Below the pieces are notes generated by a model. The model was not told the origin of the DNA. It did not search any database and saw nothing but the letters and a program-made list of their open reading frames with translations. Positions 20,369 through 29,204 of a stretch of DNA of 42,850 nucleotides are shown here, piece by piece. Source of the DNA: Pelagibacterales bacterium SAG-MED31. GTDB taxonomy: Bacteria > Pseudomonadota > Alphaproteobacteria > HIMB59 > GCA-002718135. The translations under genes were made by a program, and so were the position numbers. The DNA lies in NCBI GenBank assembly GCA_014653715.1, contig JACWEB010000006.1:1-42850 (forward strand), given 5' to 3'. Every line of letters begins with the position of its first letter. Within the stretch, counting starts at the first letter, position 1.

Positions 20369-21391
20369 GTGTTACAAAAAAATTGGATGGAATTAATTAA
20401 ACCAAGTAAAATGGATGTAAATGTCCAAAATGACAATAATAAAAAAGGTATATTAATAGCTGAGCCACTAGAGAGAGGATTTGGCTTAACTTTAGGTAAT
20501 GCTATAAGAAGGGTACTTCTATCTTCTTTACAAGGGGCTTCTATAACTTCTGTAAAAATTAAAGGTGTTGTTCATGAATTTTCAACGATACCTGGTGTAA
20601 AAGAAGATTTAACTGATATCTTACTTAATCTTAAGTCAGTAGCCGTTAAGGTTCACTCACCTGGTTTAAAAAAAATGTTTATTAAGTCATCTGGCTCTGG
20701 AGAAATAAGAGCTGGAAATTTTGAAACTGACTCAGAAACTGAAATTATGAATCCTGATCAATTAATAATGACTCTTGATTCAAATGCAGATATTGAAATC
20801 GAAGCAAATATAGAAACGGGCAAAGGTTATGTCTCTGCAGAAGTGGCAGAAGATGAAGATAAAATTATTGGTGAAATTAAATTAGACGCAATGTTCAGTC
20901 CAGTAATTAGGACTTCATACAAAGTTGAAAATAGTAGAGTAGGTCAAGTAACCGATTATGATAAACTAATTTTCGAAGTTGAAACAAATGGAGTAATAAC
21001 ACCTGATGATGCAATTGCTCTTGCAGCTAGAATTTTACAAGATCAGTTGCAACCATTCATAAACTTTGATGAACCTGAAATTCAACAAGACCAAGCATCA
21101 GCAGAAAAACTATCATTTAACACAAATCTCCTTAAAAAAGTTGAAGAGCTCGAATTATCGGTTAGGTCAGCAAATTGTCTCAAGAATGACAATATAATTT
21201 ATATTGGTGATCTAGTTCAAAAATCAGAGTCTGAAATGTTAAGAACTCCAAATTTTGGAAGAAAATCCTTGAATGAAATTAAAGAAGTTTTGCAACAAAT
21301 GGAACTTAATTTAGGTATGTCTGTACCTGATTGGCCACCTGAGAATATCGATGATTTAGCCAAAAAATATGAAGATCCATTTAATAAATAA
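20369..21391 (+). CDS. rpoA: RNA polymerase alpha subunit
   Basis: The alpha subunit that dimerises to scaffold the polymerase and contacts UP elements and activators, 340 residues. The start is GTG, supported by AAGGAGA 5 bases upstream. The N-terminal domain includes [20 protein letters not shown] near residue 32. The C-terminal domain has [16 protein letters not shown] near residue 257 and [16 protein letters not shown] near residue 292. rplQ follows after 6 bases. Confidence 0.98.
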   Translation: MLQKNWMELIKPSKMDVNVQNDNNKKGILIAEPLERGFGLTLGNAIRRVLLSSLQGASITSVKIKGVVHEFSTIPGVKEDLTDILLNLKSVAVKVHSPGLKKMFIKSSGSGEIRAGNFETDSETEIMNPDQLIMTLDSNADIEIEANIETGKGYVSAEVAEDEDKIIGEIKLDAMFSPVIRTSYKVENSRVGQVTDYDKLIFEVETNGVITPDDAIALAARILQDQLQPFINFDEPEIQQDQASAEKLSFNTNLLKKVEELELSVRSANCLKNDNIIYIGDLVQKSESEMLRTPNFGRKSLNEIKEVLQQMELNLGMSVPDWPPENIDDLAKKYEDPFNK

Positions 21392-21397
21392 TTAGAT

Positions 21398-21832
21398 ATG
21401 AAACACAATATAAAGCATAGAAAATTAAATAGGACTTCTTCTCACAGAAAAGCTCTATTAATGAATTTGTCTAATTCTTTAATAAAACATGAACAAATTA
21501 CAACAACTTTGCCTAAGGCAAAGGAATTAAGACCTTTTGTAGAAAAATTGATATCATTAGGTAAAAAAGGAGATCTAGCCTCAAGAAGAAAATCAATATC
21601 TATTCTTCAAGATGAAAAAATGTCAAAAAAAATTTTTGATACTTTGGCAGATCGTTATAAAGATCGTAGTGGTGGTTATACAAGAATTATAAAGCTAGGC
21701 AATAGATATGGAGATAATGCCCCTACTGCTGTCATAGAACTTGTAGATAGAGATGAAAATGCCAAAGGTCTAGACTCTGGACCTATAATAGAAAAGAAAA
21801 CAACTGAAGAAGATAAACTTCCTCAAAATTAA
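21398..21832 (+). CDS. rplQ: 50S ribosomal protein bL17
   Basis: Ribosomal protein L17, 144 residues. The N-terminus [20 protein letters not shown] and the [18 protein letters not shown] segment near residue 88 identify it. The last 25 or so residues form an acidic/basic tail beyond the core, as in other alphaproteobacteria. It closes the ribosomal block; crcB begins 2 bases later, so there is no visible terminator. Confidence 0.97.
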   Translation: MKHNIKHRKLNRTSSHRKALLMNLSNSLIKHEQITTTLPKAKELRPFVEKLISLGKKGDLASRRKSISILQDEKMSKKIFDTLADRYKDRSGGYTRIIKLGNRYGDNAPTAVIELVDRDENAKGLDSGPIIEKKTTEEDKLPQN

Positions 21833-21834
21833 AG

Positions 21835-22215
21835 TTGATTAACTTATTACTTGTCACCATTGGTGGATCTATTGGTGCATCAACAAGATTCTTTACGTAC
21901 TTGTTTTTTAAAAACTATTTATTTACTAATTATTTATTTTTAAGTACACTTTTTGTAAATATTATTGGATCTTTTTTTATTGGATTTTTAATTATGCTGA
22001 TGGAAAGTAAAAATATGTCATCTGATTTTATAAAATATTTCTTAATTATTGGTGTTTTAGGATCATTCACAACTTTCTCCTCTTTCTCTTTAGAGAGTAT
22101 AGATTTGTTATTAAGTAAAAAATTTTTACTGGCATTTTCTTATATAATTTTATCATTATCTTTATGCTTAATATTTACATTTATTGGTTTAAATATTAAC
22201 AAACTAATCAATTGA
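21835..22215 (+). CDS. crcB: Fluoride channel Fluc/CrcB
   Basis: A small inner-membrane fluoride exporter that works as an antiparallel dimer. It has 126 residues with four hydrophobic helices. Family signatures are GGSIGASTRF at residues 9-18, FVNIIGSFFIGF near residue 40 and GVLGSFTTFSSFSLE near residue 78, which includes the Phe-box and Na-site region. The start is TTG, 2 bases after rplQ; there is no space for a fluoride riboswitch, so it is probably expressed constitutively with the ribosomal genes. Confidence 0.94.
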   Translation: MINLLLVTIGGSIGASTRFFTYLFFKNYLFTNYLFLSTLFVNIIGSFFIGFLIMLMESKNMSSDFIKYFLIIGVLGSFTTFSSFSLESIDLLLSKKFLLAFSYIILSLSLCLIFTFIGLNINKLIN

Positions 22216-23099
22216 TAAAAAAAATTAAAATAACTCTAGACTCTGAAGATCAAAGATTAGATAAATTTTTAAAATTTTTTTTTTCTAACTTGTCTCAAAG
22301 TTTTATTGAAAAAAACCTAAGAAAAAAAAATATCTTAGTAAATGACTCAACTGTAAAATCAAAATACTTAGTTAAGGTAAATGATTTAATAATTATAAAA
22401 AATTTTTCTAATAAGATATATTCAGACCATAAACGAAAAAAAAATAAAAATATAATTAATCATGTTGAAACAAAAAAATTTAATGAATCAATATTATACG
22501 AAAATGATAATTTTTTGATAATTGATAAGTGGTGCGGAATATCGACACAAGGTGGAACAAATATAAGTATTTCAATAGATAATATTATAAAAAATATTTC
22601 AATAAATTATAATTTAGTTCATAGACTGGACAAAGAGACATCTGGCTTATTAATTATTGCAAAAAACTTAAAGTATACAAAAATATTTGGTAAACTTTTT
22701 AAATTGCAGCAGATTAAAAAAACCTATTTAGCTCTTTGTGATGGAAAACCTAAGATGAAAGAGTCTTATATTGATTTACTATTGTATAATGATAATCAAA
22801 ATGAGATTAAGACAAAAACCTATTATAAAATCATATCTTATAATCAAAAAACTTCACTTATACAATTTGAGCCAAAGACAGGCAAAAAACACCAGTTAAG
22901 AATAGTTGCTAAAAATCTTGGCTGTTCAATTATAGGGGACAATAAATATAATTTAAATAATGCAAACAGAAGTGAAAACTTAAAATTAAATGCTTATCAA
23001 TTAGAATTTAAGATTGAAAATAATGCTTATATTTTTAGTTCAAAATTACCAAAAGACTTTACTGATTTAATCAAAAAAAAACAAATTATTTTTGCATAG
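22212..23099 (+). CDS. rluC: RluC/RluD-family 23S rRNA pseudouridine synthase
   Basis: Converts uridines in 23S rRNA to pseudouridine. It has 295 residues, with an N-terminal S4-like RNA-binding domain (DQRLDKFLKFFFSNLSQ at about 13-29) and a catalytic domain. The active-site motif HRLDKETSGLLIIAKN is near residue 138, with the catalytic Asp. The GKKHQLRI motif is near residue 223. The start is TTG, overlapping the crcB stop by 4 bases. The protein is unusually Lys/Asn/Ile-rich. RluC is my best guess among RluC/RluD; the crcB-rluC pair is common in alphaproteobacteria. Confidence 0.88.
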   Translation: MIKKIKITLDSEDQRLDKFLKFFFSNLSQSFIEKNLRKKNILVNDSTVKSKYLVKVNDLIIIKNFSNKIYSDHKRKKNKNIINHVETKKFNESILYENDNFLIIDKWCGISTQGGTNISISIDNIIKNISINYNLVHRLDKETSGLLIIAKNLKYTKIFGKLFKLQQIKKTYLALCDGKPKMKESYIDLLLYNDNQNEIKTKTYYKIISYNQKTSLIQFEPKTGKKHQLRIVAKNLGCSIIGDNKYNLNNANRSENLKLNAYQLEFKIENNAYIFSSKLPKDFTDLIKKKQIIFA

Positions 23100-23101
23100 T
23101 T

Positions 23102-23749
23102 TTATTTAAGTTTTTTTAATTTTTTTAAAAAAATATCAGAATATTCTTTATCAAAATTTTCTTCATTTAACTCGATTCCTAACTCTTGCAACGATGTATT
23201 AGTAAAACTTTCAAGACCACATGCATTAATGAATTTATAATTTTTCATTTGTGGTTTGATGTTAAAACTTAATCCATGGTAGGTAACCCAGTTCTTTAAT
23301 CTTAACCCAATAGCTCCAATTTTTTCTTCTTTTCTAAATATTTTACCATTCTTACCAGTAACCCAAATTCCAACTCTATCTTTAAAAGTTGAAGATTCAA
23401 TGTGATAGTTTTTTAAAAAATCAATAAGTGATTGCTCAATAATGGAAATAAATTTTCTGATATCTTTTTTTTTATTGTTAAGATCTATCATAAAATACAC
23501 TATTCTTTGCCCAGGTCCATGATATGTAGTTTTACCTCCTCGATTTGTTTTTACTATTCTTATTTTGTTCTTTTTCAGTATTTCGTTTTCAGAAGCACTT
23601 GTACCTTGCGTATAAATATGATCGTGATTTAAAAACCAAATAAGTTCAGTATTAGAGTTATTATGAATTTGATTTACTCTTAGTTTCATAAATTCTACTG
23701 CTGCTTCATAGTTTACTAGATCATATTGTTTTTTTATTTCTATATTCAT
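23102..23749 (-). CDS. lipB: Octanoyl-[ACP]:protein N-octanoyltransferase
   Basis: Transfers octanoate from acyl carrier protein to lipoyl domains, the first step of endogenous lipoate synthesis. It has 215 residues. The RGGKTTYHGPGQRIVYFMID motif begins near residue 70. The catalytic pair is Lys143 in EEKIGAIGLR and Cys177 in NACGLESF. It is convergent with rluC (2-base gap), and its start faces the tRNA-Leu gene, 55 bases away. Confidence 0.95.
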   Translation of the reverse strand: MNIEIKKQYDLVNYEAAVEFMKLRVNQIHNNSNTELIWFLNHDHIYTQGTSASENEILKKNKIRIVKTNRGGKTTYHGPGQRIVYFMIDLNNKKKDIRKFISIIEQSLIDFLKNYHIESSTFKDRVGIWVTGKNGKIFRKEEKIGAIGLRLKNWVTYHGLSFNIKPQMKNYKFINACGLESFTNTSLQELGIELNEENFDKEYSDIFLKKLKKLK

Positions 23750-23762
23750 GAATTTAAGCTTA

Positions 23763-23790
23763 TTGATATTATTAACTTATCTGCTATTTA
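23763..23790 (+). promoter_or_regulatory. Candidate promoter of tRNA-Leu
   Basis: TTGATA at 23763-23768, a 16-base spacer and TATTTA at 23785-23790, with a TG two bases before the -10 (extended -10). The predicted start falls just upstream of the tRNA 5' end at 23805. The lipB-tRNA gap is only 55 bases, so a promoter for the tRNA must lie here or in lipB. Confidence 0.45.
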
Positions 23791-23804
23791 ATTCTAGTAA
23801 ATAT

Positions 23805-23891
23805 GCGGCTGTGGCGGAATTGGTATACGCGCAGCGTTGAGGTCGCTGTGGGATTTATCCTGTGGAAGTTCAAGTCTTCTCAGCCGCACCA
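23805..23891 (+). tRNA. tRNA-Leu (anticodon GAG)
   Basis: The acceptor stem pairs GCGGCTG with CAGCCGC over 7 bp, with discriminator A and an encoded CCA at 23889-23891. The anticodon arm is CAGCG / TTGAGGT / CGCTG, giving anticodon GAG (reads CUC and CUU). A long variable arm (GGGATTTATCC) marks a class II tRNA, as expected for leucine. The T arm is GGAAG TTCAAGT CTTCT. An open frame runs through this tRNA into gshA but is not coding. Confidence 0.97.
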
Positions 23892-23925
23892 ACTGCTTAT
23901 TTATAATTGTCGAAATAGAGGAAAA

Positions 23926-25263
23926 GTGATTAGAAAACCCGAATTAATAGAGTATTTTTACGAAGGTATTAAATCCAAGGATAATCTCAAAATTGGTGTT
24001 GAGCATGAAAAATTTGTATTAAATAAAAACACTTTTCTTCCAGTTTCATATTACGATAACAATGGTATAAAAGCTATTTTAGAAAAATTAGTTACAAAAG
24101 GATGGAAACCATTTTTTGATGATAACGAGCAAACAATTATTGCACTTAAAAAAGAAAAAGAAGCTATTACTCTAGAACCAGGAGGTCAAATTGAGTTGTC
24201 GGGCGCTCCTTTGGATAATATTCATGAAACATGTGAAGAAACAACTAATCATCTCAATGAATTAAAAGTAATTGGAAATGAATTTAATTTTATCCTACTA
24301 GGAATGGGCGTTGAGCCTAATCTAAGAGTTGATGATTTTTCATGGATGCCAAAGCAACGCTATGGAATAATGAAAGAATATATGAAGAAAGTTGATACTC
24401 TTGGTCATCATATGATGAAACGTACTTGCACAAATCAGGTTAACTTAGACTTCTCTTCTGAAAAAGACATGATTGAAAAATTTAGAATAATGTTAAATCT
24501 TGAGGCAATTGCAACAGCAATGTTCTCAAATTCACCTTTTGACCAAGGTAAAATTTCTAAATATAAGAGTTTACGGTCACATTTTTGGCATCATACGGAT
24601 CCTGACAGAACAGGTTTATTACCTTTTGTTTTTAAAAAAGATTTTAATTTTGAAAAATATACTAATTATGCTCTGAATGTTCCAATGTACTTTATAAATA
24701 GAAATAATAAATACATTAACATGACAAAATATACTTTTAAGGATTTCATTGAAGGGAAAATAACTGATATTGAGCATGAAGTTAATTTAAAAGATTGGGA
24801 AGATCATTTATCAACTCTTTTTCCTCAGGTAAGACTAAAGCATTATTTAGAAATTAGATCAATGGATGCATGTAATTGGAATCTGATTTGCTCTCAACCA
24901 GCTTTTTGGATTGGTATTTTATATGATGATGAAATTTCTGATAAAATTAATGAAATTACTGAAGATTGGTCAGAAAAAGATAGAGAATACTTGAACAAAA
25001 AAGTTGTTAGAGAAGGACTTCAAACTCAATTTAAAGGAAAAAAATTGATCACTTTTGCTCAAGAGTTTCTTGAACTATCAAAAAAAGGCTTACAAAAAAG
25101 AAACCAATTATCAAAAAATGGTGAGTTTGATGAAAGTATTCATGTGAAAGAATTAGAGAAAAATTTAGAAAATGGATACTCACCAGCTGACTTTTTAATA
25201 GATAAATATAATTCAACTTGGAAAAAATCAGTAATGCCTATTTATGAAGAAATGATATTTTAA
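23926..25263 (+). CDS. gshA: Glutamate-cysteine ligase (plant/alphaproteobacterial type)
   Basis: Makes gamma-glutamylcysteine, the first step of glutathione synthesis. I place the start at GTG 23926, preceded by GAGGAA, which gives 445 residues; the longer frame from 23803 runs through the tRNA and is rejected. Motifs include IGVEHEKF near residue 25, LEPGGQIELSGAPL near residue 85, MPKQRYGIMKEYM and RTCTNQVNLDF. SHFWHHTDPDRTGLLPF lies near residue 218. This is the class found in plants and alphaproteobacteria. It overlaps gshB by one base, forming a two-gene glutathione unit. Confidence 0.94.
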   Translation: MIRKPELIEYFYEGIKSKDNLKIGVEHEKFVLNKNTFLPVSYYDNNGIKAILEKLVTKGWKPFFDDNEQTIIALKKEKEAITLEPGGQIELSGAPLDNIHETCEETTNHLNELKVIGNEFNFILLGMGVEPNLRVDDFSWMPKQRYGIMKEYMKKVDTLGHHMMKRTCTNQVNLDFSSEKDMIEKFRIMLNLEAIATAMFSNSPFDQGKISKYKSLRSHFWHHTDPDRTGLLPFVFKKDFNFEKYTNYALNVPMYFINRNNKYINMTKYTFKDFIEGKITDIEHEVNLKDWEDHLSTLFPQVRLKHYLEIRSMDACNWNLICSQPAFWIGILYDDEISDKINEITEDWSEKDREYLNKKVVREGLQTQFKGKKLITFAQEFLELSKKGLQKRNQLSKNGEFDESIHVKELEKNLENGYSPADFLIDKYNSTWKKSVMPIYEEMIF

Positions 25264-26204
25264 TGAATAGTAAAATTGCAATTCAGATGGATGATATAAA
25301 CTTAATTGATTATACATTTGATTCATCTTTTATGATTGGTCTTGAAGGTCAAAAAAGAAATTATGAAATATTTTATTATCATCCAAATGATTTATTCATT
25401 AACTCTGGAATAGTTAAGGCTAGGGGATTTTATATAGAGTTGTTTGAACATAATAATAGTTATTTTAAATTTTTATCAGAAAAGATTGAAATTAACTTAG
25501 CAGAATTTAAATTTATTTTTTTAAGACAAGATCCTCCTTTTAATATGCATTATATTACATCTACTTACTTGCTAGATTGTCTTCCTGAAAGTACTATCGT
25601 TGTAAATAATCCTACCGCTGTTCGTAATTGTACAGAAAAAATTTTTCCTTTCAAATTTAAAGAATTTATGCCTCCAACTTTAATTTCACAAAATGTAAAC
25701 GATATTGTAAATTTTTTAAAAACATACAAAGATATCATTACAAAACCATTATATGGAAATGGTGGAGAAGGTATAAATAGAAGTAACAAAGATAAACTTG
25801 AAGGTATTGACTTACAAAGTGAGTATTTAGATATGCCAATGATAGCTCAAAAATATATTCCTGAAATCATTGAGGGAGATCGCAGAATAATTTTCTTTGA
25901 TGGGGATTATGTTGGTTCTGTTGCAAGAATTCCAATAGAGGGAAGTATTAAAGCTAACTTTCATGCTGGTGGAATAGCAAAAAAAACAAATTTAGTATTC
26001 CGTGATCAGGAAATAATCGAAAAAGTAGGAAAAGAATTAAAAGAACTGGATCTTTTTTTTGTTGGTATTGATATTATAGGTAACTTCCTTACTGAAATAA
26101 ATGTTACATCACCAACTGGCATAAAGCAAATCAACAAATTAAATAAAGTCAAACTAGAACATGTATTTTGGGATAAACTTGAAGCAAAATATAAAATAGT
26201 TTAA
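25263..26204 (+). CDS. gshB: Glutathione synthetase
   Basis: Joins gamma-glutamylcysteine and glycine using ATP. It has 313 residues and an ATP-grasp fold. Signatures are FLRQDPPFNMHYI near residue 82, VVNNPTAVRNCTEKIFPF near residue 113, the glycine-rich loop KPLYGNGGEGI near residue 161 and EINVTSPTGIKQIN near residue 279. The start codon shares the last base of the gshA stop. bioY follows after 24 bases. Confidence 0.96.
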   Translation: MNSKIAIQMDDINLIDYTFDSSFMIGLEGQKRNYEIFYYHPNDLFINSGIVKARGFYIELFEHNNSYFKFLSEKIEINLAEFKFIFLRQDPPFNMHYITSTYLLDCLPESTIVVNNPTAVRNCTEKIFPFKFKEFMPPTLISQNVNDIVNFLKTYKDIITKPLYGNGGEGINRSNKDKLEGIDLQSEYLDMPMIAQKYIPEIIEGDRRIIFFDGDYVGSVARIPIEGSIKANFHAGGIAKKTNLVFRDQEIIEKVGKELKELDLFFVGIDIIGNFLTEINVTSPTGIKQINKLNKVKLEHVFWDKLEAKYKIV

Positions 26205-26228
26205 AAGGAAACTAGCAAAGGAAAATTT

Positions 26229-26792
26229 ATGAATAATAGTAGAATTCTAATTAACAACTTAAAAATTTTTCAAGGTATCAATCAAAATATTACAAGCGTA
26301 TTACTTATTATTTTTGGTACTTTGTTGCTAACAATATCAGCTAAAGTCCAAGTACCTTTCTGGCCCGTGCCAATGACGATGCAGACATTTGTAGTATTTT
26401 TAATTGGATCTACATATGGTGTTCGTTTATCTTTTTTAACTCTAGTAGCTTATTTAATTGAAGGAGCGTTGGGTTTACCAGTGTTTGCTGCTGGAGGGGG
26501 TATTATTTATTTGACTGGACCTACTGCAGGCTATTTATATGGAATGACAATCGCAGCTGCAGTTATAAGTTACTTTGCTAACATAGGTTATAGCACATCT
26601 TATATAAAATCTTTTATTAGTATTATAATTGGATCAATTATAATTTTTGCTTTGGGTGTTTTATATTTAGGTTCAATAATTGGATATAGCAAAGCGTTAC
26701 AAGCAGGATTATTACCATTTATTCCTAGTGAGTTATTTAAAATAGCACTAGCTGTACTACTAATACCTACTCTTAATAAAATTATAAAATAA
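26229..26792 (+). CDS. bioY: Biotin transporter substrate-binding subunit BioY
   Basis: The S-component of an ECF-type biotin importer, an integral inner-membrane protein of 187 residues with about six hydrophobic helices. The family signature VQVPFWPVPMTMQTFVVFLI is near residue 41, followed by LVAYLIEGALGLPVFAAGGG near residue 74. No bioM/bioN or ecfA/ecfT genes are adjacent, so it either works alone or shares energising subunits encoded elsewhere. An AGGAAA ribosome site lies 8 bases before the ATG. It suggests that the organism takes up biotin. Confidence 0.95.
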   Translation: MNNSRILINNLKIFQGINQNITSVLLIIFGTLLLTISAKVQVPFWPVPMTMQTFVVFLIGSTYGVRLSFLTLVAYLIEGALGLPVFAAGGGIIYLTGPTAGYLYGMTIAAAVISYFANIGYSTSYIKSFISIIIGSIIIFALGVLYLGSIIGYSKALQAGLLPFIPSELFKIALAVLLIPTLNKIIK

Positions 26793-26798
26793 TTTTAA

Positions 26799-27689
26799 AT
26801 GAAAATAGGAATAGATCTCGGTGGGACGAAGACCGAGGGCATTTTAATTGATGAAGGTGGTAAAGAACTTTCAAGAACAAGAATTAAAACTGAAAAAAAC
26901 TATGATGGAACAATTCAAGGCATCATATCAATAGTTAAAAAGTTTGAAAGTAATTTTGGTAACTCAACATCTGTTGGAATTGGAATGCCAGGTGCAGTTT
27001 CTGCAGACTCAGCTTTAGTCAAGAATGCTAATTCTATTTGGCTGAATGGAAAACCTTTTAGAAAAGATTTAGAGAAAGAACTTGATCGAAAAGTGAATTT
27101 AGAAAATGATGCAAACTGTTTTGCTTTATCAGAAGCAGTTGATGGAGCTGGTAAGGGTCATGCTGTAGTGTTCGGAGTGATAATTGGAACTGGTACAGGA
27201 GGAGGAATATCAATTAACGAAAAAATATTGACAGGAAGAAATAACATAGCTGGCGAATGGGGTCATATAAGTTTACCTAACAGATCTGATGAAGAAAAAA
27301 ATTTTGTCAGTCAGTGTTATTGTCAAAAAAGTGGGTGCATGGAAACTTTTGTTTCTGGCCCAGGTTTTTCTAATTGCTTTAATCTAAAACATAGTACAAA
27401 TTATGACTCTCATGCCATTTTGAAAGAATTTGAACAAAATGAAAAGAGGGCAATTGAAGCCTTGGATAATTATGTCGATCATCTTGCCAGAGGATTGTCT
27501 CTTGTTTGCAATATATTAGACCCAGATATCATTGTACTAGGTGGGGGGATGTCAAATATCTCATATATTTATGAAAATATAAACAGTGTAATAAGAAAAT
27601 ATATTTTTAGCGATTCTTTTCATACGAAGGTTGTTAAAAATATTCATGGTGACTCTGGAGGAGTAAGAGGAGCAGCTTGGCTTTCTTAA
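26799..27689 (+). CDS. mak: ROK-family sugar kinase, Mak (fructokinase)-like
   Basis: A ROK kinase of 296 residues. It has the ATP site DLGGTKTEGILID at about residues 5-17, VVFGVIIGTGTGGG near residue 125 and EWGHISLP. The zinc-binding CYCQKSGCMETF is near residue 175. The segments NANSIWLNGKPF and HGDSGGVRGAAWL match the E. coli fructokinase Mak closely, so fructose or a related hexose is the likely substrate; N-acetylglucosamine is the main alternative. It begins 6 bases after bioY. Its stop overlaps the stop of the convergent dehydrogenase gene by 4 bases. Confidence 0.85.
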   Translation: MKIGIDLGGTKTEGILIDEGGKELSRTRIKTEKNYDGTIQGIISIVKKFESNFGNSTSVGIGMPGAVSADSALVKNANSIWLNGKPFRKDLEKELDRKVNLENDANCFALSEAVDGAGKGHAVVFGVIIGTGTGGGISINEKILTGRNNIAGEWGHISLPNRSDEEKNFVSQCYCQKSGCMETFVSGPGFSNCFNLKHSTNYDSHAILKEFEQNEKRAIEALDNYVDHLARGLSLVCNILDPDIIVLGGGMSNISYIYENINSVIRKYIFSDSFHTKVVKNIHGDSGGVRGAAWLS

Positions 27690-29137
27690 ATACCAGCCAT
27701 TGAAATATATTTTATATTTAAATAATCATCCAGACCATAACGAGAACCCTCTCTTCCAAGTCCTGATTCTTTAATTCCACCAAAAGGTATTTCGGCTTTT
27801 GTTGTCAATCCTGTGTTTACACCAACCATTCCATATTCAAGTGCTTCTGCTACCCTCCATATTCTACCTATATCCCTTGAGTAAAAATAAGATGCCAAAC
27901 CATAAGGTGTATCATTAGCAAGTTTAATTACTTCTTCATCTGAAGTGAATTTATATAGTGGGGCAACAGGGCCAAAAGTTTCTTCATATGTAATTTTTGC
28001 CTTTGTTGTAACATTTGAAAGAATTGTTGGTTGATAAAAGTTACCACCTAGAGGATGCACATCTCCACCGACTGCAATTTTTGCTCCTTGATTAACAGCA
28101 TCCTTTACCTGATCATGAACTTTCATAAGAGATGGTTGATCAATTAGAGGTCCAGAAACAATACCTTCATCCAAACCATTACCAACTTTTATTTTATTAA
28201 CTTCCTGAATAAATTTATTTAAAAATTCATCATAAACTTTTTCATGTACAAAGATTCTATTTGCACAAATACAAGTCTGTCCAGAATTTCTAAATTTACT
28301 CTGCATAGCACCCGTTACTGCTTCATCAATGTTTGCATCATCAAAAACTACAAAAGGTGCATGACCACCTAATTCCATTGATACTTTTTTCACTGTAGAA
28401 GCGCTTTGTTGTAAAAGAATTTTTCCAACTTCTGTTGATCCTGTAAAAGAAATCTTTCTTACAATAGGATTCTCTGTCAATTCTTTACCGATAGCATTTG
28501 CTGATCCTGTAATTATATTAATTACACCATTAGGAAAGCCAGCCTCTTTCGCCAAAACTCCAAGAGCTAATGCAGAAAAAGGAGTTTGACTAGCTGGTTT
28601 AATTACTACAGTACAACCAACAGCAAGTGCAGGAGCACATTTTCTTGTAATCATTGTACTTGGGAAGTTCCAAGGAGTAATTGCCCCTACAACACCAACA
28701 GGTTGTTTAATTACAACTATTCTTCTGTCAGGCATTGGATCAGAAATGATATCTCCGTAAACTCTTTTTCCTTCTTCTGCATAGAAATCAATATACGTCA
28801 CTCCCATTAAAATTTCACCTTTTGCCTCTGCTAGAGGTTTGCCTTGCTCTACAGTCATGATTTTTGCTAAGTCATCAACATTTTCCTCAATTAACCGTGC
28901 CCATTTTTGAAGTATGACAGATCTTTCCTTTGCAGTTTTATCTCTCCATGAGGGAAAAGCTCTTTGTGCTTCGTTTATCGCTTCACTAGTTTCAGGAGTT
29001 GAGCATTTAGGAACTTTACCAATAATTTCACCGTTTGCAGGATTATTTACTTCAACTTTTTCACCAGAATTGCTATCAATCCAATTACCGCTGATAAAAC
29101 AATTTTCTTTGAAAAGGGCATTATTTTTAAGTTCCAT
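27686..29137 (-). CDS. gabD: NAD(P)-dependent succinate/aspartate semialdehyde dehydrogenase family protein
   Basis: An aldehyde dehydrogenase superfamily protein of 483 residues that oxidises an aldehyde to an acid. Catalytic Cys289 lies in NSGQTCICANRIFV and Glu255 in SMELGGHAPFVV. The NAD(P) region includes TPWNFPSTMITRK and FTGSTEVGK. It is closest in overall feel to GabD succinate-semialdehyde dehydrogenase. In known ectoine clusters a dehydrogenase of this family (Ssd/DoeC) oxidises aspartate semialdehyde, so the neighbours make that role possible. It is divergent from the amidinotransferase gene with 67 bases between starts. Confidence 0.88.
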   Translation of the reverse strand: MELKNNALFKENCFISGNWIDSNSGEKVEVNNPANGEIIGKVPKCSTPETSEAINEAQRAFPSWRDKTAKERSVILQKWARLIEENVDDLAKIMTVEQGKPLAEAKGEILMGVTYIDFYAEEGKRVYGDIISDPMPDRRIVVIKQPVGVVGAITPWNFPSTMITRKCAPALAVGCTVVIKPASQTPFSALALGVLAKEAGFPNGVINIITGSANAIGKELTENPIVRKISFTGSTEVGKILLQQSASTVKKVSMELGGHAPFVVFDDANIDEAVTGAMQSKFRNSGQTCICANRIFVHEKVYDEFLNKFIQEVNKIKVGNGLDEGIVSGPLIDQPSLMKVHDQVKDAVNQGAKIAVGGDVHPLGGNFYQPTILSNVTTKAKITYEETFGPVAPLYKFTSDEEVIKLANDTPYGLASYFYSRDIGRIWRVAEALEYGMVGVNTGLTTKAEIPFGGIKESGLGREGSRYGLDDYLNIKYISMAGI

Positions 29138-29204
29138 ATTTACTTCCTCTTTTTTATATATTTACTAGATTACTCTTTTAAACTTTTAATTTATAGAGAC
29201 AGAT
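29138..29204. promoter_or_regulatory. Divergent intergenic region between dehydrogenase and amidinotransferase
   Basis: These 67 AT-rich bases separate two divergent start codons, so both promoters must lie here or inside the genes. TTTACT (29161-29166) and TTTAAT (29185-29190) form a weak plus-strand pair with 18 bases between. A short AGGAAG-type ribosome site precedes the minus-strand gene. I see no convincing operator dyad. Confidence 0.35.

Noticed and set aside
28586-29168. Plus-strand open frames opposite the semialdehyde dehydrogenase
   Set aside because: They lie antisense to a complete, motif-bearing dehydrogenase and show no domain features.
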